Part shown: one piece after another, positions 42,793 to 50,055 of the stretch
Numbering within the stretch: position 1 is the first letter of the stretch
Layout: the number at the start of each line of letters is the position of its first letter
From: Paenibacillus uliginis N3/975
GTDB lineage: Bacteria; Bacillota; Bacilli; Paenibacillales; Paenibacillaceae
Assembly: GCF_900177425.1 (NCBI RefSeq)
Contig: NZ_LT840184.1
Span: 3,450,263-3,514,262, forward strand
Direction: 5' to 3'
DNA length: 64,000 nt
Notes under the pieces: model-generated
Told to the model about the DNA's origin: nothing
The model's database searches: none
Seen by the model: the letters and a program-made list of their open reading frames with translations, nothing else
Translations under genes and position numbers: made by a program

Positions 42793-43485
42793 TTAGCGTG
42801 AATTTCGTCGCTTGATCTCTGCCAACTTTTTTGCGAGGGCGTTCTCCATTTCTAAATATTCGTTCCGTGCTTCCAGTTCTTTGATCCGAAGCTTGAGTCG
42901 TTCATGGTCATCTAGCTCTTCTACAGGCTTTTTGCGACCACGATTGTCCTTGAGAGACTCCTCGCCGCCAGATTTATATTTTTGCACCCATGAGTAGACC
43001 TGGGTATAAGAAACATTATATTTTTCCATGGATTTCTGATAATCCAAATCATTGGCGATCGTATACTGCGCGATTTCAATGCGTTCTTCGAAAGTGGTTT
43101 TACGTCCTTTATTCATATGAGATAGTCCTTTTCCTTTACGAGTAGGTTTTATTTCTTCCCTACAAGTATACTTGGAAATCCATCCCGTCAAAACACTTTT
43201 ACTCGAAATATGATACTTCTTTGTCGCCTCTCGTATAGAATGATTTCCGGATAAAACATCCCTGATGGCAGCAAGCTTCAGTTCCTTTGAATATGCTTTA
43301 CATCCTCTGGATTTCTTTAATCCTTCATAACCATCTGCTCTATATTTCCTTATCCAATCTTTAACCGTGTTTTTATCTACCCCCAACTGCTTGGCTTCAT
43401 AACTAGGGGTCGTCTCATGCTGAAGGCATCGCTTTACGATACGTAACTTTACATCAAAAGAAATTGGATTCCTTTTGGACATCAT
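42793..43485 (-). CDS. IS3-family transposase OrfA (DNA-binding part)
   Basis: DNA-binding half of the transposase, 230 residues. It has two or three helix-turn-helix units (KNTVKDWIRKYRADGYEGLKK, then SIREATKKYHISSKSVLTGW, then MEKYNVSYTQVYSWVQKYKSGG) and a C-terminal leucine-zipper-like coiled coil (LRIKELEARNEYLEMENALAKKL). Its 3' end holds the slippery AAAAAAG from which ribosomes can move into orfB. It is longer than the roughly 170-residue OrfA of classic IS150. Confidence 0.9.
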   Translation of the reverse strand: MMSKRNPISFDVKLRIVKRCLQHETTPSYEAKQLGVDKNTVKDWIRKYRADGYEGLKKSRGCKAYSKELKLAAIRDVLSGNHSIREATKKYHISSKSVLTGWISKYTCREEIKPTRKGKGLSHMNKGRKTTFEERIEIAQYTIANDLDYQKSMEKYNVSYTQVYSWVQKYKSGGEESLKDNRGRKKPVEELDDHERLKLRIKELEARNEYLEMENALAKKLAEIKRRNSR

Positions 43486-43595
43486 AAAAAACTCCCATCA
43501 TTAGTAGAGTAGAATTTTGTTTTTTTCTACTGTCTACTATGATGGGAGCATATCAGAATTCTTGGACGGCCTGTTTTTTTCGGTCACGCTTTAAC

Positions 43596-44003
43596 CTATT
43601 CAGTTACTTTAAGCTCTTTCATCGGCATAGAGTGCTGTCCAAGTGCAGTTACGTGTGATACAATCCGGTAAGTCCCCGGTTCTTTAAACGTCTTTTCCAG
43701 CTCGTAACTTCCACCTTGTGAATGCTTTACCGGAACTTTTGCCTGCATACCTCCACCTTCACGTGTGATTTCAAATTCAACAAGGTTTGCATCCTCGACA
43801 GGCTCACCAGATTGGGTCACCTTCGCTTGGATTATCACTTTCTCCCCGACAGCAGCCGTTTCAGCATTCAGAGTAAGCTCCACTAAGATCGGATCCATCA
43901 TCATTAGCTCCTCATTCTTGTCTGCTTTGCTATCACTGCAGGCTGCCAAGGCGATTGCCACCATAATCATAGCGGAAATCAAAGCGTATCTTTTCTTTTT
44001 CAC
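43596..44003 (-). CDS. FixH/YtkA-like lipoprotein
   Basis: A secreted lipoprotein of about 135 residues. The signal peptide ends in the lipobox ALAAC-S, so it should be anchored outside the membrane. The mature part is a YtkA/FixH-like beta-sandwich: VELTLNAETAAVGEKVIIQAKVTQSGEPVEDANLVEFEI ... GGSYELEKTFKEPGTYRIVSHVTALGQHSMP. The late His and Met residues (GQHSMPM) suggest possible copper binding, a guess only. AGGTGG fits the GTG at 44003 better than the in-frame GTG at 44012. A perfect Crp/Fnr palindrome lies upstream. Confidence 0.82.
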   Translation of the reverse strand: MKKKRYALISAMIMVAIALAACSDSKADKNEELMMMDPILVELTLNAETAAVGEKVIIQAKVTQSGEPVEDANLVEFEITREGGGMQAKVPVKHSQGGSYELEKTFKEPGTYRIVSHVTALGQHSMPMKELKVTE

Positions 44004-44078
44004 GATATCCACCTACTTTTTGAAATCATATGTAATACCTTTTTTATATTTTTTTCCTAATTCTTCAATTGTTCCATC

Positions 44079-44084
44079 ATTATA
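44079..44084 (-). promoter_or_regulatory. Candidate -10 box of the FixH/YtkA-like gene
   Basis: A minus-strand TATAAT at 44084-44079 with no good -35 hexamer, as expected of an activator-dependent promoter. Confidence 0.5.
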
Positions 44085-44126
44085 CATCTATTTAAACTGT
44101 CTAACATGTTCATTCACTTACAATTC

Positions 44127-44142
44127 TGTGACATTTGTCACA
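44127..44142 (-). promoter_or_regulatory. Crp/Fnr-family palindrome
   Basis: TGTGACATTTGTCACA matches the Crp/Fnr consensus TGTGA-N6-TCACA exactly. Its centre is about 62 bp upstream of the start predicted from the -10 box at 44079-44084, a usual activator distance. Confidence 0.6.
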
Positions 44143-44154
44143 AAAAATAAACAA

Positions 44155-44200
44155 GAAAAAAGCCGGTAACCTCCACATCAATATGTGAGACGTCCGGCTT
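44155..44200 (-). terminator. Terminator of the HAD gene at 44246
   Basis: On the minus strand an AAGCCGG / CCGGCTT hairpin with an inner TCACAT / ATGTGG stem is followed by a T run, about 45 nt beyond the stop codon. Confidence 0.82.
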
Positions 44201-44245
44201 GCTCTTGTCTTTTAAGCTTGTTATGTTTTTATGAATTGACGAAAA

Positions 44246-45037
44246 TTACAAAGAAGACAATATGTCATGAAGCTCTGACAAACTCTGAATTTCATAGTCC
44301 GGTACAATGGAGGAATCTTTAGGACGGTCCGTCCGGTTGATCCATACGGTTGTCAGTCCCGCAGCGTTTCCACCCTTAATGTCGGTAGTCAGCTTATCCC
44401 CTACCATCACAGCATTTTCCGGTTCAACCCCCAGTAAACCAAGAGCATGGGTGAAAATAGATGCATCCGGTTTACCTTTTCCAAAATCGCCCGAAATAAC
44501 GATGTGATTAAAATAAGTTGCAAGTTCTGGAACTCCATCCAACTTTTCCTGTTGCAAATCAGGACTGCCATTCGTTAAAAGCAACAGCTTCACAGTGTTC
44601 TGCAGCTCTTTCAGCACATCAAACGTTTCATCATACACATACGGACGCTTTCTTCGTTCAGCAGCAAACCGTTCTGCTAGCTCTTCTGCCAGTTCATCGT
44701 TCTCTACTCCTAGAGACTTCAGCCCTCTGCGCCATGATTCTTTACGATAAACAGGAGCGAGCTCCTGAAGACGGCGGAACTCCGGCTGATCGCCTGCTGT
44801 AAAGTTCGCCCACAAGCCTTCAAATGGGTTAATGCCAATCAATTTCGTAAATGCAAAGGTGTCATAGGATTCGTACAAAGAGCGCGCTTCGCTTCGAACT
44901 GCTGTGAGCAGAGCGGTTGCATCAATTCCGGTGCTTTCCGCCCCAGCCTGACAAGTTACCTCAAATGCTTCCTCTACACTTCTTTCATCCCACAATAGCG
45001 TATCATCCAGGTCAAACAGTACCGCAGTTGCCGGCAT
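44246..45037 (-). CDS. HAD-superfamily hydrolase
   Basis: A 263-residue HAD phosphatase of subfamily IA with an all-helical C1 cap between motifs I and II. Motif I is VLFDLDDTLLW, motif II LLLLTNGSPD, motif III lysine in GDFGKGKPDASIF, motif IV MVGDKLTTDIKGGNAAGL. It resembles the YjjG/YfnB group of nucleotidases, but the substrate is not set by sequence. It is the third HAD phosphatase of four in the window counting only those with full motifs. Confidence 0.88.
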   Translation of the reverse strand: MPATAVLFDLDDTLLWDERSVEEAFEVTCQAGAESTGIDATALLTAVRSEARSLYESYDTFAFTKLIGINPFEGLWANFTAGDQPEFRRLQELAPVYRKESWRRGLKSLGVENDELAEELAERFAAERRKRPYVYDETFDVLKELQNTVKLLLLTNGSPDLQQEKLDGVPELATYFNHIVISGDFGKGKPDASIFTHALGLLGVEPENAVMVGDKLTTDIKGGNAAGLTTVWINRTDRPKDSSIVPDYEIQSLSELHDILSSL

Positions 45038-45083
45038 CTCTCCATCTCCCTTTACATGCCCTCTAAAATAGCAGGCAAATCCA

Positions 45084-45608
45084 TTATTCGTGCTCTACTG
45101 GGATATTATTGACTTTCGCAAATTGCTCCAGTCTTTCCCCCATCGCTTTTGTATCATAACGGTTAATCAAACGCGAGAACACCCAATTTCCGCCGCGAGC
45201 TTTATTCTCAATGACAACAGAACCTTGCAAAATTCTGATTTTGGATATTTCCGATGCCGTCAGCTTACGTTCGCGGTTAAATTTGAAAGTCGATACTGTG
45301 CTGCGTCCTACTTTCAAGTATGGTTTCCGTAAAAAAATCATCAAAGCCAACAAAATGTACAAACTGACTCCGATGTAGTTCATTGTCTTACTGCCTGTTC
45401 CCGCATCAACTGTAGCCAACCCGAGCAGCGCATAAAGAACAGCCAGTGCAAGCAAAATGATTGGCAGAACGTATTTACGTCCTTTAAATACATCTCCGTC
45501 ACTGGTTGAAGTGTTCGTCGTTCCAAGTATTGCTTGTCCCTGCTTCTTGCGCTGTTTGTTAAGTTGAGACATATTCTTGCTAACTTTTCTTTCCCATGAA
45601 CGAGACAT
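45084..45608 (-). CDS. Two-helix membrane protein of unknown function
   Basis: A 174-residue protein not recognised. A basic, Gln/Lys-rich cytoplasmic N-terminus of about 45 residues is followed by two close membrane helices (VLPIILLALAVLYALLGLATV and MNYIGVSLYILLALMIFL), then a soluble C-terminal domain with strand-rich sequence (VSTFKFNRERKLTASEISKIRIL) that resembles a small PH-like fold. Such proteins are conserved in Paenibacillus relatives by recollection only. An in-frame ATG (MSQLNKQ) lies 11 codons in. Confidence 0.7.
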   Translation of the reverse strand: MSRSWERKVSKNMSQLNKQRKKQGQAILGTTNTSTSDGDVFKGRKYVLPIILLALAVLYALLGLATVDAGTGSKTMNYIGVSLYILLALMIFLRKPYLKVGRSTVSTFKFNRERKLTASEISKIRILQGSVVIENKARGGNWVFSRLINRYDTKAMGERLEQFAKVNNIPVEHE

Positions 45609-45671
45609 GAGTCTCCCCCTCTTCGCTAAACTTCATATTATAGATCTCTTGAGCAGACAAGCGGAAAACGT

Positions 45672-45872
45672 TTAATGTTTCAAACCAGGACCGTCTTTCT
45701 CTTCATCTACCCATTCGATTGAATCCAACTGCTGTCGGAAGTTTCTCCGAAGATTATTAAGATAGACTTCACGAAGCTCGGAACGTTCTTTTTGTTCCTC
45801 CTCCGTCAACCCTTCATTTTTGTTTTTTCTCGCCAGAACGTTTATACGTTCTATTAAAGCATCGATATCCAT
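45672..45872 (-). CDS. ynzC: UPF0291 / DUF896 protein, YnzC-like
   Basis: A 66-residue helical protein with the family core IERINVLARKNKNEGLTEEEQKERSELREVYLNNLRRNF. In Bacillus subtilis ynzC belongs to the SOS operon yneA-yneB-ynzC. Here it again lies downstream of yneA, but yneB is absent and a terminator separates it from yneA, so it may no longer be part of the SOS transcript. GGAGGCGAAGG precedes the ATG. Function is unknown. Confidence 0.9.
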   Translation of the reverse strand: MDIDALIERINVLARKNKNEGLTEEEQKERSELREVYLNNLRRNFRQQLDSIEWVDEEKDGPGLKH

Positions 45873-45914
45873 ACCTTCGCCTCCAATAAAAAATTCATTC
45901 TTAACTTTGACATG

Positions 45915-45955
45915 TCAAAAAGAGCTTGTCAAGGAAACCTCTCCTTACCAAGCTC
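45915..45955 (-). terminator. Terminator of yneA
   Basis: On the minus strand GAGCTTG / CAAGCTC with an inner AAGGA / TCCTT stem is followed by TTTTTG. A perfect 14-bp palindrome, TTTGACATGTCAAA (45906-45919), overlaps its end and may belong to the ynzC promoter. Confidence 0.7.
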
Positions 45956-46028
45956 GCATATGTGCTCTTCTTTATATTATACCATTATTTTAACAGATTA
46001 TAAATTCCGTATCGGTGTATCATATCTT

Positions 46029-46409
46029 TCACCATAGAGGCAACGACAACACATCTCCAGCTTGAATATCCGGTCCTTTCAACTCATTAACTTCCCTAAT
46101 AGAACTGATATATACCCTCGTGTCCATCTTCTTCGGTTTATGAGCCGCTGCAATACTCCAGAGCGAGTCACCAGGCTGCACAATAATATTCTTCTCCGCT
46201 GTCGGTTTCTCCAATCCCCCGGCAAAAACGGAAAATGCACCAGTACATCCTAAAACAACAATCAGCAGAATGAGAATCAATTTACCAACCCCACGTGACT
46301 TAATCAACTCTACCGTACGATTCCATAGAGAAGCCTGGCTATGTGTCTCTTCCTGAAACTGTCCTTCATAAATACTGCGGTATGTAGTGTATCTCAACAT
46401 AATCATCAT
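46029..46409 (-). CDS. yneA: LysM-domain SOS cell-division suppressor, YneA-like
   Basis: A 126-residue protein with a cytoplasmic N-terminus, a membrane helix (GKLILILLIVVLGCTGAFSVFAG, about 42-64), and a C-terminal LysM domain (IIVQPGDSLWSIAAAHKP ... VNELKGPDIQAGDVLSLP). YneA delays septation during DNA damage in Bacillus subtilis. Its place divergent from lexA, with LexA-box-like sites between, supports the assignment. The protein is slightly longer than Bacillus YneA at the N-terminus, and an in-frame ATG lies at residue 4. Confidence 0.88.
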   Translation of the reverse strand: MMIMLRYTTYRSIYEGQFQEETHSQASLWNRTVELIKSRGVGKLILILLIVVLGCTGAFSVFAGGLEKPTAEKNIIVQPGDSLWSIAAAHKPKKMDTRVYISSIREVNELKGPDIQAGDVLSLPLW

Positions 46410-46413
46410 CCCC

Positions 46414-46532
46414 CAAACAAGTGTTCTCTTATGGATTTAAATATAACACGAACACTTGTTTGATTCAATACTTTTACGAACGGTTGTTCTATTTATTTTT
46501 TTAGAACTTATGTTTGTGCGAACGGAAGTTCT
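46414..46532. promoter_or_regulatory. Cluster of five LexA-box-like sites between yneA and lexA
   Basis: The Gram-positive LexA consensus is CGAAC-N4-GTTCG. Candidates are CAAACAAGTGTTCT (46414-46427), CGAACACTTGTTTG (46449-46462), CGAACGGTTGTTCT (46477-46490), AGAACTTATGTTTG (46503-46516) and CGAACGGAAGTTCT (46519-46532). The last lies between the -35 region and the TATAAT (46537-46542) of the lexA promoter. The first lies 5 nt from the yneA start. Confidence 0.8.
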
Positions 46533-46576
46533 ATGTTATAATTTTCCCAAACGTTACTAAATGGGGTTGATACGGA

Positions 46577-47203
46577 ATGTCGAAGATATCCAGCCGCCAG
46601 CAGGCGATATTGGAATTTATCCGCAACGAAGTTCGGAGCAAGGGCTACCCGCCTTCCGTACGAGAAATCGGTGAGGCTGTCGGACTGGCTTCCAGTTCAA
46701 CAGTACATGGTCATCTGGATCGTTTGGAGAAGAAAGGCTTAATCCGTCGTGACCCTACGAAGCCAAGAGCCATTGAGCTGCTCGGGCAAGAAGAATCGGA
46801 GAACAGTAATTTATTCACACACACCATCTCCAGAGTTCCTGTCGTCGGTAAAGTTACTGCCGGTGTTCCTATCACTGCTACAGAGAACATTGAAGACTAT
46901 TTCCCTCTACCGCAACATTTTGTAGGGGACAACAAAGTATTCATGTTAACCGTAATGGGTGACAGTATGGTTGAAGCTGGCATTCATAATGGGGATTATG
47001 TGATCGTCCGTCAGCAGCAGACCGCTGACAACGGCGACATTGTCGTAGCTATGACCGAGGAAGATGAAGCCACTGTGAAAACTTTTTATAAAGAGAAAGA
47101 CCACATCCGTCTCCAACCGGAGAATCCGACATATGAGCCTCTTCGCTTAAACCATGTCACCATACTTGGTAAAGTTGTCGGCGTATTTAGAGATATCCAC
47201 TAG
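46577..47203 (+). CDS. lexA: LexA repressor
   Basis: SOS repressor of 208 residues. The N-terminal winged helix (SSRQQAILEFIRNEVRSKGYPPSVREIGEAVGLASSSTVHGHL) binds the boxes upstream of its own gene and yneA. The C-terminal S24 domain has the self-cleavage site Ala-Gly in KVTAGVPI, the catalytic Ser in GDSMVEAGI and Lys in EATVKTFYKE. RecA filaments trigger its self-cleavage. The gene is monocistronic, with a TATAAT 34 nt before the start and a strong terminator after it. Confidence 0.96.
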   Translation: MSKISSRQQAILEFIRNEVRSKGYPPSVREIGEAVGLASSSTVHGHLDRLEKKGLIRRDPTKPRAIELLGQEESENSNLFTHTISRVPVVGKVTAGVPITATENIEDYFPLPQHFVGDNKVFMLTVMGDSMVEAGIHNGDYVIVRQQQTADNGDIVVAMTEEDEATVKTFYKEKDHIRLQPENPTYEPLRLNHVTILGKVVGVFRDIH

Positions 47204-47225
47204 GTTTAATCTCCATACACAAATT

Positions 47226-47268
47226 AAAGGTTACCGTCTTGTCTTGGACAAGCGGTAACCTTTTTTAT
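47226..47268 (+). terminator. Terminator of lexA
   Basis: An AAAGGTTACCG / CGGTAACCTTT stem with a short inner CTTGTC / GGACAAG pair is followed by six T residues, 23 nt beyond the lexA stop. Confidence 0.9.
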
Positions 47269-47413
47269 ATCTTCTTTTGGAATTCCGTCTTAGGTATAAC
47301 GTAAAATCCACTATATTAACATAACCTAACCCTTCTGATCTATAGTAAGAAAGCATTTTTCCATGCCCCTTATTTCCTATCTCCTACTTCCTTTTTTTAA
47401 TTCTGACGTCCCA

Positions 47414-47442
47414 TTGTTTAAAACATGGGCACTTTATATAAT
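47414..47442 (+). promoter_or_regulatory. Predicted promoter of the secreted-protein gene
   Basis: TTGTTT (47414) and TATAAT (47437) have a 17-bp spacer, about 100 nt upstream of the next start codon. An imperfect palindrome (CCCATTGTTTAAAACATGGG, 47410-47429) overlaps the -35 box and may be an operator. Confidence 0.6.
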
Positions 47443-47540
47443 ATTTCCAGCCCATACCGACTGGATGGTATCTGAATGAAAATGAAAGCGTTCAAACATT
47501 TAGTAACCATTTGGCGAGAAAAAAAGTGAAGGAGACAAGG

Positions 47541-48014
47541 ATGATGAAGAAGAAGATTGGGATTATTACGGCAGCTATTGTAGTAATGTTGACCTTGGTT
47601 TTTGTACCGGTACAGCAATCTTACAGTGCGGAGGGGTCTGCGACAACCGGCATTGTCGGTAGTGCTCTTGATGGACAGTTTAACCTCAGTCATGTTATCA
47701 AAATTTATGTTCCGTCAACGGTAAAGGGCAATATTCCGATTACTGAAGAAGCACAGCAAAAGTATGTTGATCAGGCACTCACGAAATTTTCCGAATGGTT
47801 TGGCGGTGCTACGGCTCTAGATGGTGAAGGTGCTTGGGTCGATAAAGACAAAACACTGATCAAGGAAAACGTAACGATTGTGTACGCTTTTGCTGAAACA
47901 TTAGATAAAAAATCGATTAATCAAGTGGTGGCTTACGCAAAGCAACTGAAAGAAGATCTCGCTCAGGCTTCGATATCCCTTGAAGTGGATGGTAAGATGT
48001 ATTTCATTGAATAA
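47541..48014 (+). CDS. Secreted protein, DUF3574-like
   Basis: About 157 residues. A signal peptide (KKKIGIITAAIVVMLTLVFVPVQQSYSAEG) ends near SYS-AE. The mature part has KIYVPSTVKGNIPITEEAQQKYVDQALTKFSEWFGGATALDGEGAWVDKDKTLIKENVTIVYAFAE, whose layout (a ferredoxin-like strand, TxxF, G-x-W, then a charged I-x-E-x-V strand) resembles DUF3574 proteins. The frame opens at 47511, but AAGGAGA is correctly spaced for the tandem ATGs at 47541. Function unknown; the family link is tentative. Confidence 0.65.
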   Translation: MMKKKIGIITAAIVVMLTLVFVPVQQSYSAEGSATTGIVGSALDGQFNLSHVIKIYVPSTVKGNIPITEEAQQKYVDQALTKFSEWFGGATALDGEGAWVDKDKTLIKENVTIVYAFAETLDKKSINQVVAYAKQLKEDLAQASISLEVDGKMYFIE

Positions 48015-48116
48015 TAACGGCCTCATTTTAAATCTAATGGAATCACAATTCATTTCTAATACGGAGTATTCAGGTACCTAATAGTATAAGAAATATGTTG
48101 ATCTACAGCTCAAGCT

Positions 48117-48236
48117 TTGTTTTCTTCTGATGATGCCTTTGCGAAGCTAGAAAAATTATCAGAATTGCATGCTAAAAAGATCATTACCGATGAGGAATAT
48201 CAAACAAAGAAAAATGAACTTCTTTCGTCAATATGA
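48117..48236 (+). pseudogene. SHOCT-domain remnant
   Basis: A 39-codon open stretch encodes FSSDDAFAKLEKLSELHAKK, continuing IITDEEYQTKKNELLSSI and a stop. This is a complete SHOCT motif (the short C-terminal helical module found at the end of many membrane proteins). The frame is closed upstream by a TGA at 48101-48103 and no ribosome site precedes the only start-like codon (TTG). I read it as the 3' end of a gene whose front part is lost. Confidence 0.55.
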
Positions 48237-48269
48237 TAAGTGAAATAAAGATAGCCATAAATAAACAAA

Positions 48270-48315
48270 AAAATGAAGACCCTACCACTATAACTGGTAG
48301 GGTCTTCGTTCGTTT
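48270..48315. terminator. Bidirectional terminator between convergent units
   Basis: A perfect 13-bp stem (GAAGACCCTACCA / TGGTAGGGTCTTC) is preceded by an A run and followed by a T-rich tract, so it can serve the plus-strand units and the DUF3139-like gene on the minus strand. Confidence 0.85.
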
Positions 48316-48318
48316 TTC

Positions 48319-48639
48319 TTAATCACGATCTACGTGTTTATAACTCCTCTTTTCGATATCGATATCACTCGGTCCTATTTGGACCCATTGTCCAACATTT
48401 CTATCCGTGTATGCATACGTGACATGCGGCTCGTCCTCAAATATAATGTATACAGGAAATCGAGGTATTTTGCTAAAACGTGCTTTTATACTTGCAATAT
48501 CCTCTTCGTTATAGTTTTTTTCATTAATAAGGTAGGAATGTAAATCATCCTCAAGCTTATTTAACTTCGATTGTAATAAAATATACCCAAGAATTAAAAG
48601 AATGACTAAAATTGCAAAGAACCATACGACTTTCTTCAT
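48319..48639 (-). CDS. Small membrane-anchored protein, DUF3139-like
   Basis: About 106 residues. One N-terminal membrane helix (VVWFFAILVILLILGYILL) precedes a small extracytoplasmic domain with a coiled start (QSKLNKLEDDLHSYLINEKNYNEEDIASIKARFSK) and a beta-rich end (VYIIFEDEPHVTYAYTDRN). Such DUF3139-type proteins are common in Bacillales and have no known role. The frame opens at 48660, but GGGGGTAG favours the ATG at 48639. Confidence 0.75.
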   Translation of the reverse strand: MKKVVWFFAILVILLILGYILLQSKLNKLEDDLHSYLINEKNYNEEDIASIKARFSKIPRFPVYIIFEDEPHVTYAYTDRNVGQWVQIGPSDIDIEKRSYKHVDRD

Positions 48640-48655
48640 ATAAGCTACCCCCACA

Positions 48656-48692
48656 AACAAAAACCCTCAGCGCTTAGAGCGCCAAGGGTTTC
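48656..48692 (-). terminator. glnA: Terminator of glnA
   Basis: On the minus strand an AACCCTTGGCGC / GCGCTGAGGGTT hairpin is followed by a TTTTTG tract, 6 nt past the glnA stop codon. Confidence 0.88.
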
Positions 48693-48697
48693 AGCTA

Positions 48698-50026
48698 TTA
48701 GTACAGAGTCATGTATTGATCGCGTTCCCATTGATGAACTTGCGTTCTATACATATCCCATTCGATTTCTTTCAGTTCGAAGAAGTGAGCCAAGGCGTGA
48801 TCGCCAAGTGCATCACAGATGACTTCGTTGCGGAGCATTTCATTCACAGCTTCCTTCAGGTTAGCTGGCAGGCTAGGAATGCCTTCTTCGATACGCTCTT
48901 CTTCAGACATCACATAGATGTTACGGTCGATCGGAGCTGGCAATGTAAGCTTGCGCTTGATTCCGTCAAGACCTGCTTTAAGCATAACAGCCAAAGCCAG
49001 GTAAGGGTTAGCAGCCGGGTCCGGGTTACGAACTTCCACACGGGTGCTTAGACCACGGGAAGCTGGAATACGGATCATCGGGCTGCGGTTGCTCGCAGAC
49101 CATGCTACGTAACAAGGAGCTTCATAGCCTGGAACGAGACGCTTATAGGAGTTTACGGTAGGATTGGTAATGGCCGCAAAAGCACGTGCGTGCTTAAGCT
49201 CACCAGCCATAAAGTGACGTGCGGTCGCGCTAAGACCCAACTCATCACTTTCATCTACGAACATATTCTCTTTACCATTAAAGAGCGACATGTTACAGTG
49301 CATACCTGAACCGTTCACGCCGAACAACGGCTTAGGCATAAATGTAGCGATCAAACCGTGCTGACGAGCAATCGTTTTGACAACGAGCTTGAAAGTTTGG
49401 ATCTGGTCAGCTGCTTTAATAGCATTCGCATATTTAAAATCGATCTCGTGCTGTCCTGGAGCAACTTCATGATGGGATGCTTCAATTTCAAAGCCCATCT
49501 CTTCCAGTGTAAGCACGATATCGCGGCGGCAGTTCTCACCAAGGTCCGTAGGAGCCAGATCGAAATATCCGCCTTGGTCATTAAGTTCCATTGTTGGGTT
49601 GCCTTTTTCGTCTGTCTTGAACAGGAAAAATTCCGGCTCAGGACCGACATTCATAGACGTAAATCCCATTTCTTCCGCTTCTTTCAGACATCTCTTCAAA
49701 ATGCCGCGTGGATCACCTGCAAACGGATTGCCGTCAGGCATGTAAACATCACAGATCAGACGAGCTACACGGTCTTGGGAAACCCAAGGGAAAATTACCC
49801 AGGTGTCAAGGTCCGGATAAAGATACATATCCGATTCTTCGATCCGTACATAACCTTCGATAGAAGAGCCGTCAAACATCATTTTGTTATCTAGAGCTTT
49901 AGGCAGCTGACTTACTGGAATTTCCACGTTCTTAATCGTTCCCAGCAAATCGGTAAACTGCAAGCGGATAAACCTAACGTTTTCTTCCTTGGCAATGCGC
50001 AGAATATCTTCCTTCGAATAACTCAA
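48698..50026 (-). CDS. glnA: Glutamine synthetase type I
   Basis: Makes glutamine from glutamate, ammonia and ATP. The roughly 442-residue protein is close in length and sequence to Bacillus GlnA, including DGSSIEGYVRIEESDMYL (with the Arg that mediates feedback inhibition in type I-alpha enzymes), GPEPEFFLF, ASHHEVAPGQHEIDFKY, and NRSPMIRIPASRG. Feedback-inhibited GlnA of this type also signals nitrogen state to GlnR in Bacillus. GGGAGAGG precedes a TTG at 50026, taken as the start. It follows glnR by about 30 nt as glnRA. Confidence 0.95.
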   Translation of the reverse strand: MSYSKEDILRIAKEENVRFIRLQFTDLLGTIKNVEIPVSQLPKALDNKMMFDGSSIEGYVRIEESDMYLYPDLDTWVIFPWVSQDRVARLICDVYMPDGNPFAGDPRGILKRCLKEAEEMGFTSMNVGPEPEFFLFKTDEKGNPTMELNDQGGYFDLAPTDLGENCRRDIVLTLEEMGFEIEASHHEVAPGQHEIDFKYANAIKAADQIQTFKLVVKTIARQHGLIATFMPKPLFGVNGSGMHCNMSLFNGKENMFVDESDELGLSATARHFMAGELKHARAFAAITNPTVNSYKRLVPGYEAPCYVAWSASNRSPMIRIPASRGLSTRVEVRNPDPAANPYLALAVMLKAGLDGIKRKLTLPAPIDRNIYVMSEEERIEEGIPSLPANLKEAVNEMLRNEVICDALGDHALAHFFELKEIEWDMYRTQVHQWERDQYMTLY

Positions 50027-50055
50027 CTCTATCCTCTCCCTCACAAAAGATCTGT

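Larger units (their letters stand above)
41819..43550 (-). mobile_element. IS3-family insertion sequence (IS150-like)
   Basis: A 1732-bp element bounded by imperfect 22-bp terminal inverted repeats: TGCCCCC... at the left end and TGCTCCC... at the right, both reaching the shared AGTAGACAGT. It carries orfA and orfB on the minus strand with a -1 frame relation and an AAAAAAG slippery site (42826-42832), as in active IS3 elements. No 3-4 bp target duplication is seen (AAG versus TAT), so it is either old or one flank has changed. Confidence 0.88.
41796..43580 (+). terminator. Transcription terminator split by the IS element
   Basis: The left half-stem AGGCCATCCAAG (41796-41807) and right half-stem CTTGGACGGCCT (43561-43572) are complementary over 12 bp with one G-U. 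The right half is followed by seven T residues (43574-43580). They lie on either side of the insertion sequence, so an intact plus-strand terminator, probably serving mtnD, appears to have been interrupted in its loop. Confidence 0.65.

Noticed and set aside
41816..43553. Target-site duplication flanking the IS.
   Set aside because: The bases beside the inverted repeats (AAG on the left, TAT on the right) do not match at 3 or 4 bp.
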